A stretch of DNA of 64,000 nucleotides from CBDCZY01 sp965224745 (lineage in GTDB: Bacteria; Pseudomonadota; Gammaproteobacteria; Methylococcales; Methylomonadaceae): NCBI GenBank assembly GCA_965224745.1, contig CBDCZY010000010.1:310001-374000 (forward strand), in the 5' to 3' direction. A model generated the notes under the pieces. The model ran no database searches. It worked only from the letters and a program-made list of their open reading frames with translations, and was not told the origin of the DNA. Of the stretch, positions 37,384 to 45,840 are shown one piece after another. The translations under genes and the position numbers were made by a program. Position 1 is the stretch's first letter, and each line of letters opens with the position of its first letter.

Positions 37384-37556
37384 AGGTGTCAGTCATTGCA
37401 AAAAATACTGCTATTATTAAATTATTCACGAGATTATAAAACGAACATCATTTCTTTATGGCACGTCCCATTCGCCTCGCAATATTATGGTGTCCATTAC
37501 AGTACGGTGAGTAGAGTCATTCGTTCACTCTGTGCAAAATGCAATGACTGACACCT
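37384..37556. repeat. 173-bp inverted-repeat element holding a transposase tail
   Basis: AGGTGTCAGTCATTGCA (37384-37400) is the exact reverse complement of 37540-37556. Inside, the frame ending at 37553 reads YGVHYSTVSRVIRSL, the C-terminal helix-turn-helix tail of REP-associated transposases. After the right end, CTGACACCTCTCGTTA is repeated in tandem. It appears to be a deletion derivative of a RAYT-type unit. Confidence 0.6.
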
Positions 37557-37576
37557 CTCGTTACTGACACCTCTCG

Positions 37577-38470
37577 TTAATTGTTTTCTTCGCTGGAAGA
37601 TTCTTCTTTTTCTTCAACGCCGCGGTAATGTAATGAAGATATCTGTTCGGATAAAATTCCCAATAAAAATGTAAACACTGAGGAGATAATTAAGATAGCA
37701 CTCATGTTCGTTAAACGATTCATGGTGAGATAAGTAAAACAATAATAACTTAAGCCGGTGGCGAATAGCATGGCGCTGATGGGTAAGAAAAGACGCATGG
37801 GTGAAAATAAAGTGCCAATTCGCAAAATGATAATAAAAAACCGCAACCCGTCTTTAACAATCCTAATATGACTTTTGCCTGCTCGTTGTTTAGCGTGGAT
37901 CGGTACATAGCTCACGCCAAAACCGGAGCGAAAAAAAGCCATTGTGCTGGTGGTTGGGTAGGAAAACCCATTGGGAAGTAAATAAAGAAATCGGCGAAAC
38001 TTTTCAGCATTGACGACTCTAAATCCAGAGGTTAGGTCCTGGATGGGGTAACCGGTCATAATGCTTGCAAGTTTGTTATAAAAATCATTGGCAAACCGTC
38101 TAAAAATCGAGGCATGGGTGCTGGCTTTTCTGGCACCGACTACCATGTCATAGCCTTCATTGTATTTATCAAGCAACCTTGGAATGTCTTCGGGTTTGTG
38201 CTGGCCGTCAGCATCCATATAAATCAGTTTTTTCCCTTGCGCATTTCGAGCGCCGGTTTTAACTGCAGCGCCATTTCCCATGCTGTAGGGATGAGTGATT
38301 ACTTTGGCGCCATTGGCTGCTGCGATGGCTGCTGTATCGTCACTCGACCCATCATTAACAATAATTAGTTCCGCTTCAGGGCATATTTGTTTCAATTCAG
38401 GAAGCAAAGTTTTAAGTCCGTACGCTTCATTTTTTGCAGGGATGACAATGCTGATGGATTGATTTGGCAT
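37577..38470 (-). CDS. family 2 glycosyltransferase with C-terminal membrane helices
   Basis: A 297-aa protein of the polyprenyl-phosphate sugar transferase kind. The GT-A core has SIVIPAKNEAYGL, VNDGSSDDT, the DxD motif in YMDADGQH and a DLTSGFRV acceptor segment; two C-terminal TM helices follow (about 228-250 and 256-275). Such enzymes transfer a sugar from a nucleotide donor to a lipid carrier or polysaccharide. It is alone, between toxin-antitoxin debris and the hda operon end, so its pathway is not revealed. Shadow frames on the other strand carry no features. Confidence 0.9.
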   Translation of the reverse strand: MPNQSISIVIPAKNEAYGLKTLLPELKQICPEAELIIVNDGSSDDTAAIAAANGAKVITHPYSMGNGAAVKTGARNAQGKKLIYMDADGQHKPEDIPRLLDKYNEGYDMVVGARKASTHASIFRRFANDFYNKLASIMTGYPIQDLTSGFRVVNAEKFRRFLYLLPNGFSYPTTSTMAFFRSGFGVSYVPIHAKQRAGKSHIRIVKDGLRFFIIILRIGTLFSPMRLFLPISAMLFATGLSYYCFTYLTMNRLTNMSAILIISSVFTFLLGILSEQISSLHYRGVEEKEESSSEENN

Positions 38471-38606
38471 GAGGAGGGATTATTAAAGAGTGTTGAATGA
38501 TTGGTCGTTAAGAATGATCAGAAGTCCGTTTTAATGTTTTCGTTAACGAAAGAGAGAACTATTAAGTATCATTATAACTGAATAATATGCCTCAGAGGAT
38601 ACTGAA

Positions 38607-38954
38607 CTAAAATTCTGGCAGAGTTGCCCGATTTAGCTCTTTTAGCTGAAGCATTGCATAGAGGGGTTGAAGTCGCGGCGTCTTAATGTTGAGACTTTTG
38701 CTGGCTTTGATGACGTTGCCGAGAATTGCTTCCACTTCAAGAGGTCGGCCCGCGGTGAAGTCCAGTAACATGATTGTTTTTTTTATAAGGCGGCATGTCA
38801 TAAGTATCAGGAAGAGTGTGTCCTTTGCTTTCAGCTATAGTCACCACTCAATGCCGGCTCGGTCAAATAATTCACAAGTGCCTTGGTTTGCCAGTAAAGC
38901 GCCATAGAAGGCACCAATAGCACCTGCTCCCAAAATTAAGATTTTTTCAGCCAT
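38607..38954 (-). pseudogene. panE: 2-dehydropantoate 2-reductase relic
   Basis: The N-terminus MAEKILILGAGAIGAFYGAL (NAD(P)-binding G-x-G-x-x-G) starts at 38954, overlapping the hda stop by 8 nt. After GTCELFDRAGIEW the frame breaks, and about 200 codons of the usual 300 are missing. The C-terminal segment MLLDFTAGRPLEVEAILGNV, which has the conserved ketopantoate reductase E-x-x-x-x-x-G pattern, follows. An internal deletion of a PanE/ApbA gene is the simplest reading, so pantothenate synthesis would need another reductase elsewhere. Confidence 0.8.
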
Positions 38955-39663
38955 GATTTTGGTTAAGATATTCTTTTAAAAAGCTTAGGGTAAGTTTTCG
39001 TTTGGCGGAGAGTGTAGCAAAGTCAAGTGATTCGAGTATTGATAATAAAGAAGGCAAGTCACGAGGTAGATTCTGTAGTAAAAAACGACCGACCTGCGGG
39101 GTTAGCTCAAAACCTTGAGCTTTAGCCTTTTTTACCAGAACAGTGAGTCGCTCATCCTCGGACAGTGGATGCAGCTTTAAGGTTAAGCCACTATTGAGTC
39201 TTGTTTGTAGATCTGGCAATTTGATAGGTAAAACGTTGGCGGGTTGTCTTGCTGCAATAACCAGTTGTTTCTTAATGCTTTGTTGACGTAAAAAAAATGA
39301 AAAAAGGGCTTGTTCCCAGGCTGCATTACCGGCAATTGCTTCAAGTCCATCTATGCAAACAATATCCAGTGCTTCTAGTCCATCCAGTATTTGGGGTTGT
39401 GGAAGCGATTTTTCTCTGAGGTTAAGATAGATCGGATTTCTGTGTTTAGCCGTAGCGAGGCAGCAGCAGGACTGTAATAAATGAGACTTTCCATTGCCCG
39501 CTGTACTCCAAAGAAAAATCAGGTTCTCACCAGATCCTTCAGCACTGTTTGCCAGATGGTTGATGATTTCGCTATTTTCCGAATTGACATGAAAATTTTC
39601 GAACGTTTTATTGGCGGAAAATTCGAATTGAAGAGGTATTTGTTGCTCCATACTGTCAGTCAT
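38947..39663 (-). CDS. hda: DnaA regulatory inactivator Hda
   Basis: A 238-aa AAA+ protein related to DnaA domain III. The sliding-clamp binding motif QIPLQF (8-13) at the N-terminus is diagnostic; with the beta-clamp, Hda promotes hydrolysis of DnaA-bound ATP and so limits re-initiation. The P-loop is STAGNGKS (53-60), with Walker B in IVCIDGLEAI and an Arg-finger region near RLNSGLTLKL. It lies downstream of the DUF2069 gene on the same strand. Confidence 0.93.
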   Translation of the reverse strand: MTDSMEQQIPLQFEFSANKTFENFHVNSENSEIINHLANSAEGSGENLIFLWSTAGNGKSHLLQSCCCLATAKHRNPIYLNLREKSLPQPQILDGLEALDIVCIDGLEAIAGNAAWEQALFSFFLRQQSIKKQLVIAARQPANVLPIKLPDLQTRLNSGLTLKLHPLSEDERLTVLVKKAKAQGFELTPQVGRFLLQNLPRDLPSLLSILESLDFATLSAKRKLTLSFLKEYLNQNHG

Positions 39664-39683
39664 CGAAGGGCAACGTTAATTTT

Positions 39684-40109
39684 TTAGGAGTCAGCGGTGT
39701 TAGAAGGTTTGGTGCCAGTGATCTTAGGCATTTTTAAACTTTTAATGAAATAAGTTGCGCCCCAAAATAGCATATTGCTCAAGATGACTTCAATACTTGC
39801 ATAGAGTCGATCATCAGGAGAGGCATACGCTTCAACAATACCATGCACCATATAGAATAAACTAATAAAAGCGATCCAGGCAAAACTTCTGGGTCTGCCA
39901 TGAAGAATGCCCCTAACATGAATTAACAACGGGGCGAGGGTAACGATTAACGTGATTGATTTCGGGTAGTGCGCTGCTGGTGACAGCACGGTATGCCAAA
40001 GTATTAGTAGAAAGAACAAACTGAAATAGCCAGACACTACCAGCCAATAGTTCAGCTTAACGGCGTTAATTTTCAAAATAACCTTTGAGACGTGAGGCCG
40101 TGATAGCAA
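39684..40109 (-). CDS. DUF2069 membrane protein
   Basis: Up to 141 aa with four hydrophobic helices (for example YWLVVSGYFSLFFLLILWHT) and the family-typical RPRSFAWIAFISLFYMVHGI block. The ATG at 40109 overlaps wrbA by 44 nt; a later TTG would shorten it. DUF2069 proteins have no known function but are commonly encoded beside wrbA in Gammaproteobacteria, as here. Confidence 0.85.
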   Translation of the reverse strand: MLSRPHVSKVILKINAVKLNYWLVVSGYFSLFFLLILWHTVLSPAAHYPKSITLIVTLAPLLIHVRGILHGRPRSFAWIAFISLFYMVHGIVEAYASPDDRLYASIEVILSNMLFWGATYFIKSLKMPKITGTKPSNTADS

Positions 40110-40665
40110 TCCGGCTGCCTAAAATGCGGCAAAGTTTTTTTTCATCATTACTTAAGCGGGTACCGTGCGCCGATAAGTGGCTAGGACCATACGGTGTTCC
40201 GCCGGTGGTGGTTTCGTGTAACGTAATTTCATTTCCGGGTAGGCTGATAATAAACATGCCATGGTGCATTAAGGGTAACATCATCGAAATTAATGTGCTT
40301 TCTTGACCGCCATGCATACTGCCAGTTGACGTAAATACACCAGCAGGCTTGCCGGATAAAGCTCCGGAAAACCATAGCTCAGTAGTGCTATCAAGAAAAT
40401 ATTTTAATGAAGATGCCATATTGCCAAAATGGGTTGGGCTACCAAGTGCTAATCCATCACAATGTTTTAAGTCATTCAGCGTAACATAGGGTGCACCTTT
40501 GTCTGGTATGTCAGGCGAAACTGCATCACAAGTAGCTGATACTTCAGGGACTGTTCGTAATTTTGCAGATACGCCAGATACTGCTTCCACACCACGGGCA
40601 ATATGGTTTGCCATTTCAGTAGTAGCGCCAGAACGACTGTAATAAAGCACAAGAATATCTGCCAT
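40066..40665 (-). CDS. wrbA: NAD(P)H:quinone oxidoreductase, WrbA type
   Basis: A 199-aa flavodoxin-fold protein. It has the FMN phosphate loop YYSRSGATTEMA, the GSPTHFGNM loop and STGSMHGGQESTL, all characteristic of WrbA. It reduces quinones by two electrons, protecting against radical formation. It begins 15 nt after the pqqB-E direction gene pqqE ends upstream of it in the same strand order, so it may be co-transcribed with pqq genes. Confidence 0.93.
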   Translation of the reverse strand: MADILVLYYSRSGATTEMANHIARGVEAVSGVSAKLRTVPEVSATCDAVSPDIPDKGAPYVTLNDLKHCDGLALGSPTHFGNMASSLKYFLDSTTELWFSGALSGKPAGVFTSTGSMHGGQESTLISMMLPLMHHGMFIISLPGNEITLHETTTGGTPYGPSHLSAHGTRLSNDEKKLCRILGSRIAITASRLKGYFEN

Positions 40666-40680
40666 GGGTTACTTTAAGGT

Positions 40681-41808
40681 TTAGCTCAACCGCTTGGAGG
40701 TGGCTGAGTTACGAAATATTAAAGGTGCTTCTCCCGTTTGCTGATGTTGTTTACCTGCAGATTGGATTGCTTCGTCTACCACCGCTCGAAGTGGCGACTT
40801 GCTGCAAACAGGGTCGGTATTATTCATATCGCCGGTTAGCAAATAAGCCTGGCATCGGCAACCGCCAAAATCTTTGGTTTTTTCGGGGCAGCTGCGACAA
40901 GGTTCATGCATCCAATCGTACCCTCTGAAGTAATTAAAGGCGTCGGACTCATGCCAGATTTGTTCGATACTAAAGTCTTTTACATTGGGGCAATTTAAGT
41001 CCGGCAACATGCGCGCAGAATGGCAGGGGAGGGCAGTGCCGTCCGGTGCAATGGTTAAAAAGGTTGTTCCCCATCCGTTCATACATGCCTTAGGTCGGTC
41101 TTCATAAAGATCAGGTACGACATAATAGATTTTCATTTTGCCAGCAAGCTTGGATTTATAATCTTGGGCGATTCGTTCGGCCGTTATAAATTGTTCTTTT
41201 GTTGGTAACAGCTGATCACGATTCAGATAAGCCCAGCCGTAGTATTGAGTGTTAGCCAGTTCAACATAGTCGGCCTTTAACTCAATCGCCATTTCCAGAA
41301 TTTGTTCCATCTGATGTATGTTATGGCGATGAATAACAACGCAAAGCACCATCGGGTACTCGTGCTTTTTGATGATTCGGGCAACCTCTTTTTTTTGTTC
41401 AAAAGAAGCAGTTCCAGCTATGTGGTCATTTAATTCCTGGCTGCTGGCTTGAATGCTGATTTGAATATGATCCAGTCCGCTGGATTTTAAATCGATGATT
41501 TTTTGTTCAGTCAGCCCGTAACCAGAAGTAATCAAATTAGAGTAGTAACCTAACTCTCTGGCATGCTGAACCAGCTCAACAAGATCTTTTCTGACTAATG
41601 GTTCACCGCCTGATAAACCGAGTTGAACAGCCCCCATTTGGCGGGCTTCAGAAAATACTCGTTTCCATTCCTCCGTTGTTAATTCGTTGGTATGGTGTGC
41701 ATAATCGACAGGATTGGAGCAATAAGGGCATTGCAAGGGGCAAGCATAACTAAGCTCTGCTAATAACCAGCGAGGGGTGTTATTTTGAGGGTTGGGTAAT
41801 CCAGCCAT
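40681..41808 (-). CDS. pqqE: PqqA peptide cyclase, radical SAM
   Basis: A 375-aa radical SAM/SPASM protein. Cys23, Cys27 and Cys30 form the CxxxCxxC motif for the AdoMet-bound 4Fe-4S cluster. Further Cys in PCHSARM, PCRSCPEK and GGCRCQAY bind auxiliary clusters. PqqE links Glu and Tyr side chains of PqqA, the first step of PQQ synthesis, and needs PqqD as peptide chaperone. Its start overlaps pqqD by 29 nt. Confidence 0.97.
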   Translation of the reverse strand: MAGLPNPQNNTPRWLLAELSYACPLQCPYCSNPVDYAHHTNELTTEEWKRVFSEARQMGAVQLGLSGGEPLVRKDLVELVQHARELGYYSNLITSGYGLTEQKIIDLKSSGLDHIQISIQASSQELNDHIAGTASFEQKKEVARIIKKHEYPMVLCVVIHRHNIHQMEQILEMAIELKADYVELANTQYYGWAYLNRDQLLPTKEQFITAERIAQDYKSKLAGKMKIYYVVPDLYEDRPKACMNGWGTTFLTIAPDGTALPCHSARMLPDLNCPNVKDFSIEQIWHESDAFNYFRGYDWMHEPCRSCPEKTKDFGGCRCQAYLLTGDMNNTDPVCSKSPLRAVVDEAIQSAGKQHQQTGEAPLIFRNSATSKRLS

Positions 41809-42064
41809 TTGCTAAAGCGGTTTCCAGAAAATCAACGATATCTTGTTTGAGACCTTGGGCAGAAAATTGTGTCTCAAGTTCTTGGACAATTTGTTCTATG
41901 TTTTTGTTTCCGTCACAAAGTTTAAGAATGGCTGCAGAACTTTCGTTTAGTTCAACCATGCCTTCAGGATAAAGAATAACATTTTTCTGTTGTGCTGCTT
42001 CCCACTGTAGTCGGTGAAAGTCAGAAAATGCAATGGGTAAGTTTTGATTCAGCATGAGGTTCAA
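41780..42064 (-). CDS. pqqD: PqqA-binding chaperone
   Basis: A 94-aa RiPP-recognition-element protein (FHRLQWEAAQQKNVILYPEG, NESSAAILKLCDG). It presents the PqqA peptide to PqqE. It overlaps pqqC by 4 nt upstream and pqqE downstream, a tightly coupled arrangement. Confidence 0.96.
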   Translation of the reverse strand: MNLMLNQNLPIAFSDFHRLQWEAAQQKNVILYPEGMVELNESSAAILKLCDGNKNIEQIVQELETQFSAQGLKQDIVDFLETALANGWITQPSK

Positions 42065-42789
42065 TCAGGTACATTGTAATAGGGTGGCATGTTATGAATA
42101 TAAGCCATGTACATGGCGTCGGCCATGGACCAAAGCACATTAAGTTTAAATTGCAGAATGTCTAGCATTTCCTCTTGCTGCTGTCTGGTTTGATACCAAT
42201 CCAGAGTGATTTTAAGCCCGTGTTCAACGTCTCTGCGAGCTTCCGCTAATCTTTTACGAAAATAGGTATAACCGCTTTGATCAATCCAAGGGTAGTGTTG
42301 TGGCCAGTTGTCGAGTCGTTGTCGATGGATGTGGGGTGCAAACAATTCAGTTAACGATGAGCTGGCTGCTTCATGCCAATCGTGCTGGCGAGCGAAGTTT
42401 ATGTAAGCATCAACAGCAAACCTGACGCCCGGTAAAACATGCTTATATGAAGTAATTTCTTCTCGCGCTAAACCTGTGGCTTCGCCTAACTGTATCCACG
42501 CCTCAATACCTCCTGGCTCGTTTGGTTGGCCGTCATGATCAATGATACGTTGGATCCATTGAGCCCTGGTTTCTCGGTCCGGGCAATTTGCCAGGATGGC
42601 GGCATCTTTAATCGGAATGGACGATTGGTAGTAAAAACGGTTGGCAACCCAGCCTTGAATTTGCTTTTGGTTAAGTGTTCCTTCATTCATCATAATATGA
42701 TAAGGATGATGAATGTGATAATATTTTTCCTTATCACGCAACTTACCCTCAAATTCTTCTCGGGTCCAAGGCTTCAACTCCTCTATCAT
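42061..42789 (-). CDS. pqqC: pyrroloquinoline-quinone synthase
   Basis: A 242-aa all-helical oxidase (PWTREEFEGKLRDKEKYYHI, GWVANRFYYQ, FAPHIHRQR). It performs the last step, ring closure and eight-electron oxidation of the intermediate to PQQ without a metal. Length and conserved His/Arg/Tyr segments are as expected. It is 4 nt from pqqB and overlaps pqqD. Confidence 0.97.
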   Translation of the reverse strand: MIEELKPWTREEFEGKLRDKEKYYHIHHPYHIMMNEGTLNQKQIQGWVANRFYYQSSIPIKDAAILANCPDRETRAQWIQRIIDHDGQPNEPGGIEAWIQLGEATGLAREEITSYKHVLPGVRFAVDAYINFARQHDWHEAASSSLTELFAPHIHRQRLDNWPQHYPWIDQSGYTYFRKRLAEARRDVEHGLKITLDWYQTRQQQEEMLDILQFKLNVLWSMADAMYMAYIHNMPPYYNVPD

Positions 42790-42793
42790 GGGT

Positions 42794-43705
42794 TTAGAGG
42801 GTAATTTCTAAGCCGTCAAATGCTACCTCAATGTTAGCTTTATCCAAAATGCGTCGCTGGTCTGATTCTTCATCCAAAATCGGATTAGTATTATTAATAT
42901 GAATGAGGATTTTACGAGGTGTTGCGATCTTATTAAGAACTTCAATCATTCCACCATCACCCGATTGCGGTAAGTGACCTATTTCTTTTGCCCGCTTATG
43001 ACTTACACCTGCCTGGATCATTTCATCGTCCTGCCAAAAGGTACCATCAACCATCAGGCAGTCAGCTTGTTGCATGGCTGTTTTCACGTGTGGTTCGATT
43101 TCTCCCAGGCCCGGTGCATAATAAAGCTTTTTTCCAGTCGATATTTGTTCGATGACAACTCCTATATTGTCGCCTTCATGCGGATTATTGCGATGAGGGG
43201 AATAGGGCGGGGCCTTACTTTTTAAGGCGTGAGGAAAAATCCTGATGTCTTTAATGATCGGTATTTCAATGCTGTCTCCGTTTAAAGGGATAGCATGATG
43301 TTTGATGGTGCAGTAATCATCCAGCATTTTAAAAATTGGAAAGCCGGTCGATAAATCTTGTTTTGCCATTTCGCTGCAATAAACATCTAGCGGTTGCCCT
43401 TCCCGCAAAAACAGTAAACCACTGCTATGGTCTATTTGGCTGTCGATCAGCATGATCGCTTTGATTCCTGTATCACGCTTTCCTTGCTTCGGTTGAATGG
43501 CAGGAAATGCTTCAAGTTGTGCGCGTATGTCGGGGGATGTGTTGAATAACAGCCAGTTTTGGTTATCGCTGCTTATAGCAATTGAGGATTGGCTGCGGGG
43601 TGTTCCTTTCATTTGTTGATGTCTAATGCGATGGCAGTTATCACAATTACAATTCCATTGTGGGAAACCACCGCCAGCAGCGGAACCGAGTACTCTGATT
43701 TGCAT
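42794..43705 (-). CDS. pqqB: PqqB, metallo-beta-lactamase-fold hydroxylase
   Basis: A 303-aa protein with the characteristic start MQIRVLGSAAGGGFPQWNC and a Cys cluster (NCNCDNC) plus the metal-binding SQIDHSSGLL segment. It hydroxylates the cross-linked Tyr of the PqqA-derived intermediate. It follows the pqqA terminator, so expression depends on read-through or on a separate promoter. Confidence 0.97.
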   Translation of the reverse strand: MQIRVLGSAAGGGFPQWNCNCDNCHRIRHQQMKGTPRSQSSIAISSDNQNWLLFNTSPDIRAQLEAFPAIQPKQGKRDTGIKAIMLIDSQIDHSSGLLFLREGQPLDVYCSEMAKQDLSTGFPIFKMLDDYCTIKHHAIPLNGDSIEIPIIKDIRIFPHALKSKAPPYSPHRNNPHEGDNIGVVIEQISTGKKLYYAPGLGEIEPHVKTAMQQADCLMVDGTFWQDDEMIQAGVSHKRAKEIGHLPQSGDGGMIEVLNKIATPRKILIHINNTNPILDEESDQRRILDKANIEVAFDGLEITL

Positions 43706-43769
43706 GGGTAGACCAGATTATTGTTGATCAGATGTTGTTGAGCCGAAATTTTTCCAGACGTATAAATGA

Positions 43770-43795
43770 AAACGGGGTTCCTAAGAACCCCGTTT
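43770..43795 (-). terminator. intrinsic terminator between pqqA and pqqB
   Basis: Perfect 11-bp arms AAACGGGGTTC and GAACCCCGTTT with the loop CTAA. On the minus strand it is followed by TCATTTAT, so the T-run is weak. It lies 20 nt after the pqqA stop and would partially uncouple the abundant precursor peptide from the enzymes. Confidence 0.8.
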
Positions 43796-43815
43796 CATAC
43801 AATAACTTAGATATC

Positions 43816-43890
43816 TTAACGGTTGTAGATATACATGGTTACTTCAAAACCGAAACGTAAATCATTGTAGCTTGGTTTTTCCCATTTCAT
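43816..43890 (-). CDS. pqqA: PQQ precursor peptide
   Basis: A 24-codon gene encoding MKWEKPSYNDLRFGFEVTMY followed by IYNR. The Glu and Tyr that become PQQ are E16 and Y20, with the correct E-x-x-x-Y spacing. A GGAGG ribosome-binding site (complement of 43900-43904) lies 9 nt upstream. It heads the pqqABCDE run. Confidence 0.96.
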   Translation of the reverse strand: MKWEKPSYNDLRFGFEVTMYIYNR

Positions 43891-43953
43891 GAAAATATAC
43901 CTCCGGAAGTATTTTGGTGTTTGTTATTAGCTTGATCAAGTAAAGCCGTGGTA

Positions 43954-43982
43954 AGTATACGTCTTAAAAGTTGATAACGCAA
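43954..43982 (-). promoter_or_regulatory. probable pqqA promoter
   Basis: On the minus strand -35 TTGCGT (43977-43982) and -10 TATACT (43954-43959) are 17 bp apart, giving a leader of about 55 nt before pqqA. The palindrome CTTGATCAAG lies just downstream at 43931-43940. The rest of 43983-44219 holds no gene. Confidence 0.55.
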
Positions 43983-44219
43983 TATATAGCCTTGTCCAAT
44001 ATGAAATGAGTCTGAAAAATTCATGATGTTTATCTTGCTGGATAATTGAAATCACGATTGTTGTGGAACGCAAGCACTATTCTATTTCAGGTTGTTTCAT
44101 AACTAGCTGAATTATAGGTTGTAAACAAAGCTTAAAGAGGAATTGTCGGTTAGCATTTTATTGGCGCGTTGTGTTGTGAAACATAGGGTGATTTATAGAA
44201 AACATGAAATATTTCAGCA

Positions 44220-45227
44220 TTACTCCTTTATTTCCTTTATTTTAAAAAAATGACTATAAGTTTTTGAAATAGATTGAAGGTTAGTGCCAATGTTTTCATC
44301 AACTGGGTGTTTTTCTGCAAAATCTAAAAAGACAAGGAGTAATGCAGCGACACAGGTGGATTCTAAATAGGTGGCTTTGATACCCCAGGCTAATATCATG
44401 GCGACAATTAGGTTCCAAATACCCACTGATACAGGTAAAAGTTCGGTTAGCCAGCTGACGGGATAAATTAGCAAGCAAGCTGAGGCCAAGTATGTTAAAA
44501 GCATAAATGCCCAGCAAATCAGAGCTAACCTGAAATATTTCTGCTCGTTTTGTGCGAACAAAATTAGTCCGTCACGGCAGGCACGTTTGAAAGGGAGCTC
44601 CTTTTTATCAAATCCATAGGCTAAAATGACCTCAGCCAAAAAACCTATAAAATAACTCAGAGTGCTATCAATAATTTTTGTTAGCCACAGATTTTCTTCT
44701 CCTTTTCGTTCGATCCCATTATTTTTTCTGTACAGATCTACTAAGACAGCTCTTATATTTTGTTCCATTTTCAAAAGGGTGGCTGGCTTTTTATAACGGG
44801 CTTTCGCTTTTTTCTTGGAGAGTTCTACCGATTTTTTTTCGTCTTGTTTGATATTTTTTATATTATTGAGCATAGCGCATAAATGACCCGCACGGATTGG
44901 TAAAAACACTGTTTTTCTCAGCGTATAGAGCGCTAAACTAAGAGCGATAAAGCCAAAAACACCGCCTACTGTACCAATACCTGATCCCTCAATGCCCACT
45001 GCGCTAAGGGCTAATAAGGTACCTGTCCCCGATAGTATGGCAGCAATATAGGCTAGGCACAGGCCAATCCAGACGAATTGTCTATAAAGTGTATAAGTTA
45101 TTGATTTTTCTACTAGTTGAATGCCTGCGAGTAAGCTAAATTGGGTCATAAAGTTACCTGATGTTGTGATGAATGGTGAGAAGTATATCCCGCCTATGCG
45201 CCAATTTTCTGCCCTGAACTGAAACAA
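44220..45227 (-). CDS. uncharacterised membrane protein
   Basis: Up to 335 aa; an internal Met (MTQFSLLAGIQLVEKSI) at residue 27 is a better start because the preceding residues are not hydrophobic or conserved-looking. Five or six TM helices are arranged as two N-terminal ones (about 50-75, 82-105), a basic cytoplasmic stretch rich in Lys (KKSVELSKKKAKARYKKP), one near 190-207 and two or three near 235-300. I do not recognise the family. It stands alone upstream of the pqq cluster. Confidence 0.65.
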   Translation of the reverse strand: MFQFRAENWRIGGIYFSPFITTSGNFMTQFSLLAGIQLVEKSITYTLYRQFVWIGLCLAYIAAILSGTGTLLALSAVGIEGSGIGTVGGVFGFIALSLALYTLRKTVFLPIRAGHLCAMLNNIKNIKQDEKKSVELSKKKAKARYKKPATLLKMEQNIRAVLVDLYRKNNGIERKGEENLWLTKIIDSTLSYFIGFLAEVILAYGFDKKELPFKRACRDGLILFAQNEQKYFRLALICWAFMLLTYLASACLLIYPVSWLTELLPVSVGIWNLIVAMILAWGIKATYLESTCVAALLLVFLDFAEKHPVDENIGTNLQSISKTYSHFFKIKEIKE

Positions 45228-45840
45228 ATGTCAGGTGTCATTTCCGGAAGCTATTTAAAGTTCCGTTTCTTTTATGCATTAAGAGCAATATAGGTATATT
45301 CAAGCATGCGTACACTTTTGGCGTAGCATTTTGTTTTTCTTCTCATTCGCGCAAGAAAACGCCGGAAGAGGGTGCTGTAGCCTTTTGTCGTGTATGTTTC
45401 AGCTTTTGATTGAATGTGTGTTTCCTCAGGAACAAAATGTTCGTAGGGTTGCCAGTACTGTTATCCCTCGGCTTGATTTTCAATCTTATCCCAGTCTGAG
45501 CACTACGGTCGCCAACAATGAAATTGATGAACTCTTTCATCTGATTTACATTTGGGGCATTTCATTAGTTGTCCAATTACTCGCTTGGTGTAAAAAATCT
45601 AATTGTAGCGCGTAACTTTAGCATTGCTTTGGTTTTAGTTTCTTAAGAAAGGTGAGTTACTAAGATGATGATTTGGACTCCTCCCTCTTCGTCGGGATCA
45701 TCTATATAGCTGAAGGAGTATTATACCCATTGTTAGAATGCCAGGGGATGTTTTGTTGTGCATTAACTCAGATAATAAGGGCGAAATAGAGGCTTTCCCA
45801 GCTCGCTGCTTACTATCATGAGTTTTGGCAAAAAGTTATT
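45228..45840. other. 613-bp region without a supported gene
   Basis: Frames of 65-94 codons on both strands here have no family resemblance and no good ribosome-binding site. A start-like MKCPKC on the minus strand near 45554 is quickly closed. Confidence 0.35.

Noticed and set aside
45331..45615. 94-codon plus-strand frame and its antisense counterpart
   Set aside because: Low-complexity composition, no motif, no ribosome-binding site.
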